Assembly: GCF_017942225.1 (NCBI RefSeq) | Contig: NZ_JAGKSD010000007.1 | Coordinates: 1 to 64,000 of the forward strand | Length of the DNA stretch: 64,000 bases | From: Corynebacterium sp. Marseille-P3884 | GTDB lineage: Bacteria > Actinomycetota > Actinomycetes > Mycobacteriales > Mycobacteriaceae | Reading direction: 5' to 3' | Shown: piece by piece, positions 35,598-45,074 of the stretch | Numbering within the stretch: the first letter of the stretch is position 1 | Layout of the letters: each line of letters begins with the position of its first letter | The notes under the pieces: model-generated | Databases searched by the model: none | What the model was told of the DNA's origin: nothing | What the model saw: the letters and a program-made list of their open reading frames with translations, nothing else | Program-made: the position numbers and the translations under genes

Positions 35598-37069
35598 CAC
35601 CCCGCCCCGTCCTCAAACGCAGTCATGGCCAGGTAGGCCTCGCTGAAGTGGGCGGGGTTATTTAGATCGATCTCGCACAGTTTCTCGATCTTGGCCATCC
35701 GGGTACGCACAGTATGGCGGTGCACACCCAAAGCCTCGGCGGCCTCGCCCAGCCGTGCACCATGACGAAGAAACACGGCGAGGGTGGTCTCATAATCTGT
35801 CCCGTGAGCGGCATCAAAGCTGATCAGCCGGCCGAAGATCTCTTCGCGTCTGGCCGCGAGCGCGTGGGCGACGGTGGGATCGCGCAGCCACGGCAGCCCC
35901 GAGTCGTTGGCGCGAGCCACATCGCCGGGCCGCAGAGTGCGCGTTCGGGAGACGAGCTGATTCACGTGGTCCAGCGTCAGCCGGCCAAGAAGCATCGGAC
36001 TACCTGCGGCGATGCGCACGCGGTCGCGGTACTCACCGAGGGCGCCGAGCACATCGCGCACGGTCACATCAGGGCGCACCACCATCAGGAAGGTCGTTTC
36101 ATCGACATCGAGGACATGTAGGAGCCGATCGCTTTTCGACGCCTCCCTGTCCAGCCCCTCCACCACCGCCTGCATTCCGCGGGGCGATTGCGCCGCGATG
36201 ACGATCGGCCGGGTGAAGCCTTCCCGGTCGACGGGAGTGTCCACGGCACCGGAATAGATCTCCTCCTTTTCCGTGATGCCGAGGTGGATGCGCAGCGCGA
36301 AGGAATTGAGCTGGTTATGAATCCGCCGCAGGTGAGCGGGCCTGGAGAGGAGGGTGGCCGCGAGGCCGGCGTAGTGGCGGATGAGGGAGCGGTCTTCGTC
36401 GGTAAGCGTGCGCGTGGAGGTGACGTCGACGGTGTACGGCCGCCCGGCGGTGGCAGACGAGCTGATGCGGTAGGAGCTCGAATAGGTCTTCTTCATGGCG
36501 TTGAAGGCCCGCGAGACTTGCTCGGCGATCAGGAGGCCGTTGGGGTCTTTAATGGTCACGCGGGCCTCGAGCGTGGTGGCGGCGTCGCGCGTGAGGGCTT
36601 TGATATCGCCCGCGGTGGCCGTCTGCGTGAGTTTTTCCTGGGCCTGGAGTAGCTGCTGGTGCAGGTAGGCGCGCTTTTCTTGTTCCGCGGTGGTGCGGCG
36701 GTGCTGCTCTTCGTGGACCGCACTCAAGATCGTGGCGAACGGCACGGGCCGCGACACCTCGAACAAGCCCACGTTGTTCTCTCGCGCGGCGTCCACGACG
36801 GCATCGGGGATTCGTCCGAAGACGGTACTGATGCCAAAGCCGACCGCCACAGCCCCCTGCTGTGCGAGATGCTCGATGTGTCCGCGCAGGCCATCAGGGT
36901 TGTCGCGGAATGCCGCGCCGACGGTGAGCACGAATGATTTCGGCTGAATGAAAGAGCCCGGGGTTTCCAGCTCGTTAATCTGCACGACGGTGAAAGACGG
37001 TTTCGGCGGCGCGACGATCTCGGTCAGGCCGAGGTGCTGGTTATCGGCGAGAAATGCGAAGGAAAACAT
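35597..37069 (-). CDS. PucR-family transcriptional regulator
   Basis: The 490-residue protein has an N-terminal PucR ligand-sensing domain (about 1-125) and a central GGDEF-like region. The C-terminal PucR helix-turn-helix is at about 430-485 (RLGEAAEALGVHRHTVRTRM). In C. glutamicum a PucR-type regulator (GabR) activates gabTDP. Divergent placement next to a gabT-like 5' fragment and a CoA-transferase/acyl-CoA dehydrogenase pair implies that it controls that operon. The 123-base divergent gap contains the control region; no operator could be defined. Confidence 0.85.
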   Translation of the reverse strand: MFSFAFLADNQHLGLTEIVAPPKPSFTVVQINELETPGSFIQPKSFVLTVGAAFRDNPDGLRGHIEHLAQQGAVAVGFGISTVFGRIPDAVVDAARENNVGLFEVSRPVPFATILSAVHEEQHRRTTAEQEKRAYLHQQLLQAQEKLTQTATAGDIKALTRDAATTLEARVTIKDPNGLLIAEQVSRAFNAMKKTYSSSYRISSSATAGRPYTVDVTSTRTLTDEDRSLIRHYAGLAATLLSRPAHLRRIHNQLNSFALRIHLGITEKEEIYSGAVDTPVDREGFTRPIVIAAQSPRGMQAVVEGLDREASKSDRLLHVLDVDETTFLMVVRPDVTVRDVLGALGEYRDRVRIAAGSPMLLGRLTLDHVNQLVSRTRTLRPGDVARANDSGLPWLRDPTVAHALAARREEIFGRLISFDAAHGTDYETTLAVFLRHGARLGEAAEALGVHRHTVRTRMAKIEKLCEIDLNNPAHFSEAYLAMTAFEDGAG

Positions 37070-37192
37070 TGCGCAGTCTCCGTGCTGTATAACAGTGCGT
37101 CCCTATTTCGCCACACTGTACATGACGCGGATCACCTTCTTCGATGCATACTGTTTTGTCAACAAATACTTTTCTTGCCTGAAGGAGTGATC

Positions 37193-37420
37193 ATGCAGGA
37201 CCTCACCTTCGTCGACGGAAACGGGGGCGCGCTTATCGACGTCGACGGTAACTCCCTCATCGACTTCGCCTCCGGCATCGCCGTGACCTCGGTCGGTGTC
37301 TCCAATCCCCGGGTGTCGGCGGCGGTGGCGGATGCTGCGCAGAAATTCAGTCATACCCACGAGTTCATGGGAGAGCTGAAGCAGGACCTGGAGTCGTCGA
37401 TAAGCGCACAGCGAAATTAA
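37193..37420 (+). pseudogene. Truncated GabT/DavT-like aminotransferase, N-terminal fragment
   Basis: The frame has a good GAAGGAG ribosome site and encodes 75 residues. Residues 1-54 match the start of class III 4-aminobutyrate/5-aminovalerate aminotransferases (VDVDGNSLIDFASGIAVTS-type segment). The last 20 residues do not fit that family, and the pyridoxal-phosphate domain of about 370 residues is absent. It contains two 11-mer copies in opposite orientation (37231, 37395), the second close to the end. It looks like the relic of an internal deletion that fused the gabT start to another sequence. It could still be translated and act as a leader for the downstream operon. Confidence 0.7.
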
Positions 37421-37438
37421 GAAGGAGACCTTAAGAAA

Positions 37439-38614
37439 ATGGCACTACAGCAACCACAAGCCGGCCCTTTGAAAGGCATTGTCGTCGCGGATTTTTCGCG
37501 CGTGCTCGCCGGGCCGTACGCGACGATGCTGCTCGCGGATCTCGGCGCGACCGTGATCAAGGTCGAGGGGCCGAACGGCGACGACACCCGCGGATGGGTG
37601 CCGCCGAAGCGCGGCGATGTGGGCACGTACTACCTGTCGATCAACCGCAACAAGAATTCCATCAAGCTCAACTTGAAGGACCCGGACGACCTGGAGACGG
37701 CGTACGCGATCATCGACCGGGCGGACGTGCTGATCGACAATTTCCGCGTCGGCAGCCTGGATAAATTCGGACTCGACCCAGAGACCGTGACCAAGCGGTG
37801 GCCGGAGCTCATCCACGCGAAAATCACAGGCTTCGGCTCGCGTGCCGGGGCGCAGCTGCCGGGCTACGACATGCTCATTCAAGCATCCAGCGGGTTCATG
37901 TCCATGACGGGTTCGCCCGACGGCCCGCCGCAAAAAGCAGGTTGTGCATTTATCGACGTCCTCACCGGCCTCCACACCACCGTCGGCATCCTCGCCTCGC
38001 TGCTGCGCCGCGAGCGTTTCGGCGGCGGTGGGGAGACCATCCGCACCAACCTGCTGTCCGCGGCGCTGTCATCCATGGTCAACATGACGTCCGCGGCCGT
38101 CGCCTCCGACGCCGAGATGACCCGCACGGGCAACGACCACCCGTCGATCTTCCCGTACGGCCCGTTTTCCGCCAAGGACCGCGAGCTCGTCATCTGCGTC
38201 GGCAACAACAAACAGTTCGCAACGCTTGTCGACGGCCTCGGCTCCCCCGACCTCGCCAACGATCCCCGCTTTGCCACCAACGAGCAACGCAATGTCAACC
38301 GCGAAGAACTGCGCCCAATCCTCACCGAACTGCTCGCGGCGAAAACCGCCGACGAATGGATCGACCTGTTCCGCGCTAAGGGCCTTCCCATCGCGCCGAT
38401 CCTGTCCGTGCGTGAAGCCATCGACTTCGCCGACGACCTCGAACTCGAGCCCGTCGTCGAAATCACCACCAAGGACGGCACCGACCGCGTCCCCTTCGTC
38501 TCTAACCCTCTCGACATGAGTTCCGGTGGTATCACCTACACCAAGGCCGCCCCTGGCCTCGACGAAGACCGCGACGACGTCCTCGAATGGATCGCCCAAA
38601 CCCCCGCCAAATAA
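37439..38614 (+). CDS. Class III (CaiB/BaiF) CoA-transferase, probable glutarate CoA-transferase
   Basis: The 391-residue protein has the family III fold: VVADFSRVLAGPYATMLLADLG near the start and the catalytic Asp in GYDMLIQA (about residue 144). It transfers CoA between carboxylic acids. Being followed directly by an acyl-CoA dehydrogenase of glutaryl-CoA dehydrogenase type, it most likely activates glutarate using succinyl-CoA, as in GcdG/SUGCT systems; that is inferred from context. GAAGGAG precedes the ATG by 8 bases, and the fragment upstream ends 18 bases before it. Confidence 0.82.
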   Translation: MALQQPQAGPLKGIVVADFSRVLAGPYATMLLADLGATVIKVEGPNGDDTRGWVPPKRGDVGTYYLSINRNKNSIKLNLKDPDDLETAYAIIDRADVLIDNFRVGSLDKFGLDPETVTKRWPELIHAKITGFGSRAGAQLPGYDMLIQASSGFMSMTGSPDGPPQKAGCAFIDVLTGLHTTVGILASLLRRERFGGGGETIRTNLLSAALSSMVNMTSAAVASDAEMTRTGNDHPSIFPYGPFSAKDRELVICVGNNKQFATLVDGLGSPDLANDPRFATNEQRNVNREELRPILTELLAAKTADEWIDLFRAKGLPIAPILSVREAIDFADDLELEPVVEITTKDGTDRVPFVSNPLDMSSGGITYTKAAPGLDEDRDDVLEWIAQTPAK

Positions 38615-38643
38615 CCTCTTCAACCCCCGAAAGGAACCTCCTC

Positions 38644-39870
38644 ATGACCTCCGCATCTCCCCTCGCCACCGACCTCATCAACTTCGACAGTCTGCTCTCC
38701 CGCGACGAAATCGAATGGCGTGACGATATCCGCTCCTTCGTCGAAAGCGAGATCAAACCCCACGTCGGCCAGTGGTACGAAGACGCCCACGTGCCCTTCG
38801 AACTCATCCCCCGCTTCGCCGAAAAAGGCATGATCGGCGCACACCTCACCGGCTACGGCTGCCCGGGCCGCTCCGCCGTAGACTACGGCTTGGCCATGCT
38901 CGAGGTCGAAGCAGCCGACTCCGGTCTGCGCACCATCTTCTCCGTCCTCGGTTCGCTGGCCATGACCTCGATCCACCTCAACGGCACCGAGGAGCAGAAA
39001 GAGAAGTACCTGCCCAAGATGGCCGCCGGCGAGCTTCTCGGTGCCTTCGGCCTGACCGAGCCCACCGCCGGTTCCGACCCCGCCTCCATGACTACCCGCG
39101 CCACCTACAAGCCCGGCGAAGGCTGGGTCCTCAACGGCGAGAAGCGCTGGATCGGCCTGTCCCACTACGCCGACCTGACCATCATCTGGGCCAAGGTCTC
39201 CACCGCCGACCTAGAGGCCGCTGGCCTCGATGGGATTCCCGAGGGCCGCGACGAGACCATCGCCGGCTTCATCGTTGAAAAGGACACCCCGGGCTTCGAC
39301 CCCCAGCAGATCGACAAGAAACTGTCCATGCGCGTGTCCACCCAGGCGCACATCTACATGAAGGACGCTCTAGTCGGTGAAGACAAGATCCTCTCCGGCC
39401 GCTTCGGCCTGAAAGCCCCGTTCATGTGTCTTAACGAGGCCCGTTACGGCATCGGCTGGGGCGTCCTCGGCGCCGCCCGCGACTCCATCGAATGCGCCCT
39501 CGCCTACGCCAAGGAGCGCACCCAGTTCGGCAAACCGCTCGCGGGCTTCCAGCTCACCCAGAAAAAGCTCGTCGACATGGCTGTCAGCCTCAACCAGGGC
39601 TACCTGCTCGCCCTTCACGTCGGCCGCCAGAAAGACGCCGGCACCCTGGATATCTCCCAGATCTCCGTGGCCAAGCTCCAGAACACCCGCACCGCCATCG
39701 AGATCGCCCGCGAAGCCCGCACCATTCTCGGCGGCAATGGCGTGACCCACGACTACTCCCCCATCCGCCACGCCGCCAACCTCGAGTCCGTGCGCACCTA
39801 CGAAGGCACAGACGAGATGCACACCCTCATCCTCGGCCAGAAGATGACGGGCATCGGCGCGTTTGCGTAG
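38644..39870 (+). CDS. gcdH: Acyl-CoA dehydrogenase, glutaryl-CoA dehydrogenase-like
   Basis: The protein is 408 residues from the ATG at 38644, after an AAGGA site; an open frame extends upstream into the CoA-transferase gene. Acyl-CoA dehydrogenase motifs are GAFGLTEPTAGSDP (FAD site) and the catalytic Glu in TYEGTDEMH. The overall pattern fits glutaryl-CoA dehydrogenase, which oxidatively decarboxylates glutaryl-CoA to crotonyl-CoA. With the preceding CoA-transferase it would complete glutarate use. Other short-chain acyl-CoA substrates cannot be excluded. Confidence 0.82.
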   Translation: MTSASPLATDLINFDSLLSRDEIEWRDDIRSFVESEIKPHVGQWYEDAHVPFELIPRFAEKGMIGAHLTGYGCPGRSAVDYGLAMLEVEAADSGLRTIFSVLGSLAMTSIHLNGTEEQKEKYLPKMAAGELLGAFGLTEPTAGSDPASMTTRATYKPGEGWVLNGEKRWIGLSHYADLTIIWAKVSTADLEAAGLDGIPEGRDETIAGFIVEKDTPGFDPQQIDKKLSMRVSTQAHIYMKDALVGEDKILSGRFGLKAPFMCLNEARYGIGWGVLGAARDSIECALAYAKERTQFGKPLAGFQLTQKKLVDMAVSLNQGYLLALHVGRQKDAGTLDISQISVAKLQNTRTAIEIAREARTILGGNGVTHDYSPIRHAANLESVRTYEGTDEMHTLILGQKMTGIGAFA

Positions 39871-40044
39871 GGATCGGGCCCGGGGTGGTGGCCTCGGGCC
39901 CTTCTCGCTGGCCCACCTACATGACCGCTGGATAAAGATGAAATCATTGTCACAGCAAGCAAAACTGACCTGGGGTTTTGCGTCCGGCGCCCGACCAAAG
40001 TGAATCTAGATCCAGAGCGAACCGGGCCGCGTGGCAACACACAG

Positions 40045-40084
40045 AACTAGCCCCGGCAGCCGACGTGGCTGACCGGGGCTAGTT
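40045..40084. terminator. Strong hairpin between gcdH and metE
   Basis: Twelve-base arms AACTAGCCCCGG and CCGGGGCTAGTT enclose a 16-base loop, followed on the + strand by GTTCTTT. It lies between convergent genes and probably terminates both. Confidence 0.65.
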
Positions 40085-40139
40085 GTTCTTTACCTGGCGC
40101 GAGGTGGCTGTAAGCCTCGGAGGCTTAGGGGCTGAGACC

Positions 40140-42386
40140 TTAGAGACCTTCGACGACCTCGTCGCGGGCAGCGACCATGTTGGCCAGGGCCGGCTCGACC
40201 TCGGAGTAGCCGCGCGTCTTCAGACCACAGTCCGGGTTGACCCAGAGGCGGTCGGCGGGGACGTTGTCCAGGGCGGCCTTGATGAGCTCGACCATCTCTT
40301 CCTTGGACGGGATGCGCGGGGAGTGGATGTCGTAGACACCCGGGCCGATCTCGGCGTGGAAGGTCTCGTCGATATCCTCGAGCAGCTCCATCTTGGAACG
40401 GGCGGCCTCGATGGAGGTGACGTCGGCGTCCAGGCCGGCGACGGCATCGATGATCTGGCCGAACTCGGAGTAGCAGAGGTGGGTGTGGATCTGGGTTGAA
40501 GGCAGAGCCTTCAACGAAACCAACCTGAAGGCGCGGACGGCCCAGTCGAGGTAGGACGGGCGGGCGTCGGCACGCAGCGGGAGCAGCTCGCGCAGGGCAG
40601 GCTCGTCGATCTGGATGACCTTGATGCCGGCCTTTTCCAGGTCGGCGACCTCGTCGGCGAGGGCGACGCCGATCTGGTCGGCGGAGACGGACAGGGGCAC
40701 GTCGTCACGCTTGAAGGACCAGGCCAGGATGGTGACCGGGCCGGTGAGCATGCCCTTGACTGGGTGCTCGGACAGGGACTGCGCGAAGGCGGACCACTCG
40801 GTGGTCATGGCCTCCGGGCGGGAGACGTCGCCGACGACAATCGGCGGACGGGTGCAGCGGGAACCGTAGGACTGGACCCAGCCGTTCTCGGTGACGACGA
40901 AGCCGTCGAGAAGCTCTGCGAAGTACTGGACCATGTCGTTGCGCTCCGGCTCGCCGTGGACGAGCACGTCGAGGCCGAGGCGTTCCTGCAGTTCGATGAC
41001 CTGCTTGATCTCGGTCTTGAGTGCCTCGTTGTACTGCTCGTCGGTGAGCTCGCCTGCGCGGTGGTCGGCGCGGGCCTTGCGGATTTCGGTGGTCTGCGGG
41101 AAGGAGCCGATCGTCGTGGTCGGCAGCTGTGGCAGGCCGAGGGCCTTCTGTGCTTCCTGGCGCTCCGCGAATTCCGGCTGGCGCTGGACGGCGCCTTCCG
41201 GAAGCTTGGCCACACGATCGGTGACGGCCGCGTTGTGGATGCGGGTGGACTCGGCGCGAGTGCGCACGGCGCGGTCGGAGCGGCCGAATGCCTCCGGGGC
41301 CTCGGACTCACCGGCGACGAGAGCGGTGATCTCCTCGATCTTCTCGTCGGCAAAGGACAGCCACGGCGCGACGTCGACCGGGAGGTTCTTCTCAGCGTTC
41401 AGGGTGTGCGGAACGTGCTGCAGGGAGGTGGAGGTGGAGACGCTGGCGGTGCCGAGCTTGTTCAACACCTCGACCTTGTCGCGCAGGTTGGCGGCCCAGA
41501 CGTTGCGACCGTCGATGAGGCCGGCGACCAGCGTGGTGTCCTTGCCGTCGAAAGCGGAAGCGACGCGTGCCGGGTAGTCGGCGTCGGCGTCGAGGGTCCA
41601 CGGGGACAGGTCGACGTGGACGGCCTCCGGCGCAACGGCAGCCAGGGCGTTCAGGCCCTCGCGGGCGGAACCGTACGGGGTGGTCACGTACACGTTCGGG
41701 CGGTTCTCGGCGCCGAGGAGCGCAGACCAAGCCTGCTCGGTGTACTTCGCCAGCTCAGCATCCGGGGTGGACAGGTCAGCGACCAAGGCAGGCTCGGCGA
41801 CCTGGACCCACTCGACACCGGCGTCCTTGAGGGCGGCGAAGACGGCAGCGTAGGCGTCGACAAGCTTGTCCAGCAGGGACCACTCGACCGGCTTGGACAG
41901 GGCGAGCAGGGTGACCGGGCCGACGAGTGCCGGGCGCACCTTGTGGCCGGCTTCGCGGGCTTCCTCGACGAGACGGACGATGCGCTCCGGCGCCGGGGTG
42001 ATGTCCTGGCCAGCGGAAACCTCGGGCACGAGGTAGTGGTAGTTGGTGTCGAACCACTTGGTCATCTCGAGCGGCACGCGGGTGTCGTTGCCGCGGGCGA
42101 GGGCGAATTCCTCGTCGAGGTCGGTGCCGCCGGCGATCAGGCCGACGGTCAGGCCGGTCTCGAGCACCTGGTCGTAGTAGGCGACGTCTGCCGGAATCGC
42201 ATAATCCTCGTCCAGGCCGAGGTCGCGCAGGTGGTTGTAGGTGTCAATGCGCAGCGCACGGGTGGTGGTGCGGAAGGTCTCGGCGTCGATACGCCCAGCC
42301 CAGTAGGACTCCAGCGCGCGCTTGAGCTCGCGGTTCGCGCCGATGCGCGGGTAGCCCTCGATCGTGGCCTTAGGGAAAGTGCTCAC
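40140..42386 (-). CDS. metE: Cobalamin-independent methionine synthase
   Basis: The 748-residue protein matches MetE over its full length. It has two barrel domains. The C-terminal one holds zinc ligands in [10 protein letters not shown] and [11 protein letters not shown] and the homocysteine-site Glu/Asp in [10 protein letters not shown]. It methylates homocysteine from 5-methyltetrahydropteroyl-triglutamate. It lies 19 bases after metF, so methyl donor supply and use are co-transcribed. Confidence 0.96.
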   Translation of the reverse strand: MSTFPKATIEGYPRIGANRELKRALESYWAGRIDAETFRTTTRALRIDTYNHLRDLGLDEDYAIPADVAYYDQVLETGLTVGLIAGGTDLDEEFALARGNDTRVPLEMTKWFDTNYHYLVPEVSAGQDITPAPERIVRLVEEAREAGHKVRPALVGPVTLLALSKPVEWSLLDKLVDAYAAVFAALKDAGVEWVQVAEPALVADLSTPDAELAKYTEQAWSALLGAENRPNVYVTTPYGSAREGLNALAAVAPEAVHVDLSPWTLDADADYPARVASAFDGKDTTLVAGLIDGRNVWAANLRDKVEVLNKLGTASVSTSTSLQHVPHTLNAEKNLPVDVAPWLSFADEKIEEITALVAGESEAPEAFGRSDRAVRTRAESTRIHNAAVTDRVAKLPEGAVQRQPEFAERQEAQKALGLPQLPTTTIGSFPQTTEIRKARADHRAGELTDEQYNEALKTEIKQVIELQERLGLDVLVHGEPERNDMVQYFAELLDGFVVTENGWVQSYGSRCTRPPIVVGDVSRPEAMTTEWSAFAQSLSEHPVKGMLTGPVTILAWSFKRDDVPLSVSADQIGVALADEVADLEKAGIKVIQIDEPALRELLPLRADARPSYLDWAVRAFRLVSLKALPSTQIHTHLCYSEFGQIIDAVAGLDADVTSIEAARSKMELLEDIDETFHAEIGPGVYDIHSPRIPSKEEMVELIKAALDNVPADRLWVNPDCGLKTRGYSEVEPALANMVAARDEVVEGL

Positions 42387-42405
42387 TGTTACTCCTTGGG
42401 GTTTG

Positions 42406-43374
42406 TTATTTGGGTTCTATTCCGAGCCGCGACAGCAGGTCTTGCGTCACCGCCAGGTTGTTGTGGGTGTAGATGTGCAGGCCGCCGACGCCGGCGTCGA
42501 GAAGCGTGCCCGCGAGTTCCGCGGTGAGCTGCATGCCCACCTCGTACTCTTCGTCGGGGTCGCGCGCCGCCGAGAGCTTATCGACGACACGCTGCGGCAC
42601 CTCGATCCCCGACAGCACGCCCATGCGCAGTGCCCGCTTCAGGCTTGTCATAGGCATGATGCCGGGGATCAGGGGGATGCGCACGCCCGCCATCCGCGAC
42701 TGCTCGGCAAAGCGCAGGTAGTCGTCTGCCTCGAAGAACAGCTGCGTGATGGCGAAGTCCGCGCCGAGCCGCTGCTTCGAAAGCAGGACGTCCAAGTCCA
42801 GGTCGGGCGTGGGCGATTCGGCGTGGCCCGACGGGTAGCACGCCACGGACAGCGCGAGCTTGCCCGCGGCGAGGCGGTATGCGTTCTCGTCCTCGATCTC
42901 CCGGATGAGGGTGAGCAGCTCGGTGGCGTACTGGAGGTAGCCCTCCGGCAGGCTGGTCTCCCCCTCCGGGAGGTCGCCGCGCAGGGCGAGGAAGCCGCGG
43001 ACGCCGGAGTCGATCAGGGTGCGGATCCAGTCGGCGAGCTCGTCGACGGGGCCAGCGGTGCACGACAGGTGCGCGATGGTGCGCAAGTTGGTGGACTCGT
43101 TGAGCCGGGAGATGAAGTCGGCGGTGCCTTCGAGCCAGCCGGAGCGGCGGGAGCTGGTCACTGCGACGTAGTCCGGGTTGTAATCGGCGAGCCCGGCGAT
43201 GAGCTCGTTGAGCTTCGCTTCGTCCGCGTCGTGGCGGGGCGGGATGAGCTCGAAGCTCAGGGCGGTCCTCTGCTGCCGCTTCACAGCGGGGCGGGCACCG
43301 GTGTCGGGTGCTTCGTCGAGGTGGTCCAAGGGCGCAGACGCCGACAGCCTCGACGAAAAGTGTCCTTCAGTCAA
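42406..43374 (-). CDS. metF: 5,10-methylenetetrahydrofolate reductase
   Basis: The 322-residue TIM-barrel flavoprotein has the SFELIPPR start motif, the ALRGDLP loop and QLFFEADDYLRF. It reduces methylene-THF to methyl-THF, the methyl donor for MetE. It is first in a metF-metE operon. About 45 N-terminal residues precede the conserved core, so a later start is possible, although no better site was seen. The 11-mer copy at 42576 is antisense to the gene direction. Confidence 0.93.
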   Translation of the reverse strand: MTEGHFSSRLSASAPLDHLDEAPDTGARPAVKRQQRTALSFELIPPRHDADEAKLNELIAGLADYNPDYVAVTSSRRSGWLEGTADFISRLNESTNLRTIAHLSCTAGPVDELADWIRTLIDSGVRGFLALRGDLPEGETSLPEGYLQYATELLTLIREIEDENAYRLAAGKLALSVACYPSGHAESPTPDLDLDVLLSKQRLGADFAITQLFFEADDYLRFAEQSRMAGVRIPLIPGIMPMTSLKRALRMGVLSGIEVPQRVVDKLSAARDPDEEYEVGMQLTAELAGTLLDAGVGGLHIYTHNNLAVTQDLLSRLGIEPK

Positions 43375-43440
43375 CGAAGGAGTCCTTTCGTCTCGTCGGT
43401 TTCATGGATTGGCTGGGCTCAGCACTTGGAAACTGGTTGG

Positions 43441-43470
43441 AATGTAACCCGGGCTCGTTTGAAGGTTCAA
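43441..43470 (-). promoter_or_regulatory. Putative metF promoter
   Basis: On the minus strand TTGAAC (43470-43465) and TACATT (43446-43441) are 18 bases apart, giving a 5' leader of about 60 bases. The rest of the 342-base gap (43375-43716) shows no McbR box, riboswitch or ORF that I could support. Confidence 0.5.
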
Positions 43471-43716
43471 TCACTTGCGCTATTTCATACATTGTTTCTG
43501 CAGCTCACAGCGCTACGTCTCGTGAATATAAAAGCCGAAAATTCGCCGCGAATGAACCGAGCTGTCCACTTTTTGCGCGCGGCGGCGGACCAAGCGGTGG
43601 GGTGTGATCACGTACCGCCGAAAGCCCGCGCCAGCCGACGCTCACTTCACTACTGTGGGTGGCACCACAGCCCTGCACGACACCGACCCGAACAAAGAAG
43701 AAAGGCCTGAACGCAC

Positions 43717-44391
43717 ATGAATCTCCGCAATATCCGCCTCGCCTCCAAGGTGGCTGGCACCCTGTTCAACCGTTACCGCGAGCTGAATAACGAGCAGAAG
43801 CGCGACGTGTACGAGGCCGTCCGCATCATGGCCCGTGGCGGCGAGGGTGAAGGCACGAACGCCGAGGAAGAGGACACCTCCAACTACAGCGATGCCCGCC
43901 TGCAGGCCGGCGACATCACCCGCGCGGCACACGCGCGCCTGGACCGCCGCCGCGCTCTGTTCGAGGCTGACCAGCTGGATAAGAAAGAGAAGAAGGAGCT
44001 GGAGAAGACTCTGAAGAAGCAGAAGAAGTCCGCCAAGAAAAAGAAGAAGGGCGGCATCGCTCTCGGCGCTCTGATTCTGGCTCTGCTCGCGGCGGTCGCT
44101 GGCGGCGTCTACTACTTCCTCTTCGGCACGGACTCCCCCGCCGCGGCCAAAAAGACTAAGAAAAACACCGCGCCCACGACGACGAAGCCGAACGTCCAGC
44201 GCACCCAGCCGCCCACAAAGGGTTCTACCCGCGTGACCACGGTGACCACGAGCAAAACGGCCGCCGACCACGGCCCGCTGAGCGAGGAGCCGGCCGAGCG
44301 CGACGAGGAGCTGCTCACCTCCATCGACGAGCAGCTGTCCACGCTGGACACGCTTGACGACGATCAGCGCGGCGGCCCCGACCCGCGCTAA
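43717..44391 (+). CDS. Conserved corynebacterial membrane protein
   Basis: The 224-residue protein has an N-terminal helical region and a lysine-rich stretch (about residues 88-111) just before a single membrane helix (about 112-135). A Thr/Lys/Pro-rich outer region follows, with an acidic C-terminus. The positive-inside rule places the N-terminus in the cytoplasm. No family is recognised. A GAAAGG site precedes the ATG. Its stop overlaps that of the TetR gene by four bases. Confidence 0.7.
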   Translation: MNLRNIRLASKVAGTLFNRYRELNNEQKRDVYEAVRIMARGGEGEGTNAEEEDTSNYSDARLQAGDITRAAHARLDRRRALFEADQLDKKEKKELEKTLKKQKKSAKKKKKGGIALGALILALLAAVAGGVYYFLFGTDSPAAAKKTKKNTAPTTTKPNVQRTQPPTKGSTRVTTVTTSKTAADHGPLSEEPAERDEELLTSIDEQLSTLDTLDDDQRGGPDPR

Positions 44392-44984
44392 ACAGCAGCG
44401 TCAGAAAGGCCGGCCAGTTCGTGCTCGCTTTCGCACCGCCAGGCGGTAAGTAGGCGACCGAGGAGGCGGCGCTGGACCCCGGGGGCGTGCTGGACGAGCT
44501 TGCCGTCGAGGGGGCGGGTGACCACGAAGACCTCAGCGGCGAAGTCGAGGGGGTCGAGTCCCTGCGGGACGAGACCGGCGGGGGCGGCTTTGTCCAGAAC
44601 GGATTGGAAAGCCTCGATGGTCTCTTCGCGCTTGGCGGCCAATTCAGGGTCGTTATGCCAGTGCTCGGCGGTAATGGCGTTGACTAAAGGCCCGACTCCG
44701 TAGTCGAGGAGGCCCCAGACGAAGTGGTCCCAGTGGGTTTTAGGGTCGGCGTCGATAAGCGTGCGTGTTTTCTCGATCCTCTCCCCCAAGATGCTCAGCA
44801 ACCGCAAGCCGCAGGCGACGTCGAGATCGGAGCGGGTGGGGAAATTGCGGTACAAGGTGGCGATGCCGACATCGGCGCGCGCCGCTACACTTTCCAACGT
44901 AACTAAAGATTCTGGAGTCGTGCGCAAGAGGTCGCAAGCAGCGTCGATAATCCGCTCGCGCCTGATTTTCGCGTCTGATCTCAT
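44388..44984 (-). CDS. TetR-family transcriptional regulator
   Basis: The protein is about 198 residues from the ATG at 44984, which follows GGCGGAG; an upstream ATG at 45023 has no ribosome site. The N-terminal helix-turn-helix is visible (RERIIDAACDLL ... VAARADVGIATLYRNFPTRSDL). It is divergent from the ABC ATPase/YhgE pair and probably represses it in response to a drug or envelope stress. An 11-mer copy at 44750 encodes Leu-Ile-Asp-Ala, and a partial copy sits at 44943. Confidence 0.88.
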   Translation of the reverse strand: MRSDAKIRRERIIDAACDLLRTTPESLVTLESVAARADVGIATLYRNFPTRSDLDVACGLRLLSILGERIEKTRTLIDADPKTHWDHFVWGLLDYGVGPLVNAITAEHWHNDPELAAKREETIEAFQSVLDKAAPAGLVPQGLDPLDFAAEVFVVTRPLDGKLVQHAPGVQRRLLGRLLTAWRCESEHELAGLSDAAV

Positions 44985-45063
44985 GGTCTCCGCCTTGACT
45001 AATTGCCCGTCAAAGGGGACCATACGCTAGGAATAAACGATAGTCTAACCTCCACTTAACCGA

Positions 45064-45073
45064 GGGGTACCCC
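45064..45073. promoter_or_regulatory. Palindrome GGGGTACCCC over the ribosome site of the ATPase gene
   Basis: A perfect 10-base palindrome lies one base before the GTG start at 45075, in the TetR/ATPase divergent region. It could be an operator or could sequester the ribosome site in a dimeric RNA. The rest of the 90-base divergent gap has no clear TetR operator. Confidence 0.35.
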
Positions 45074-45074
45074 A

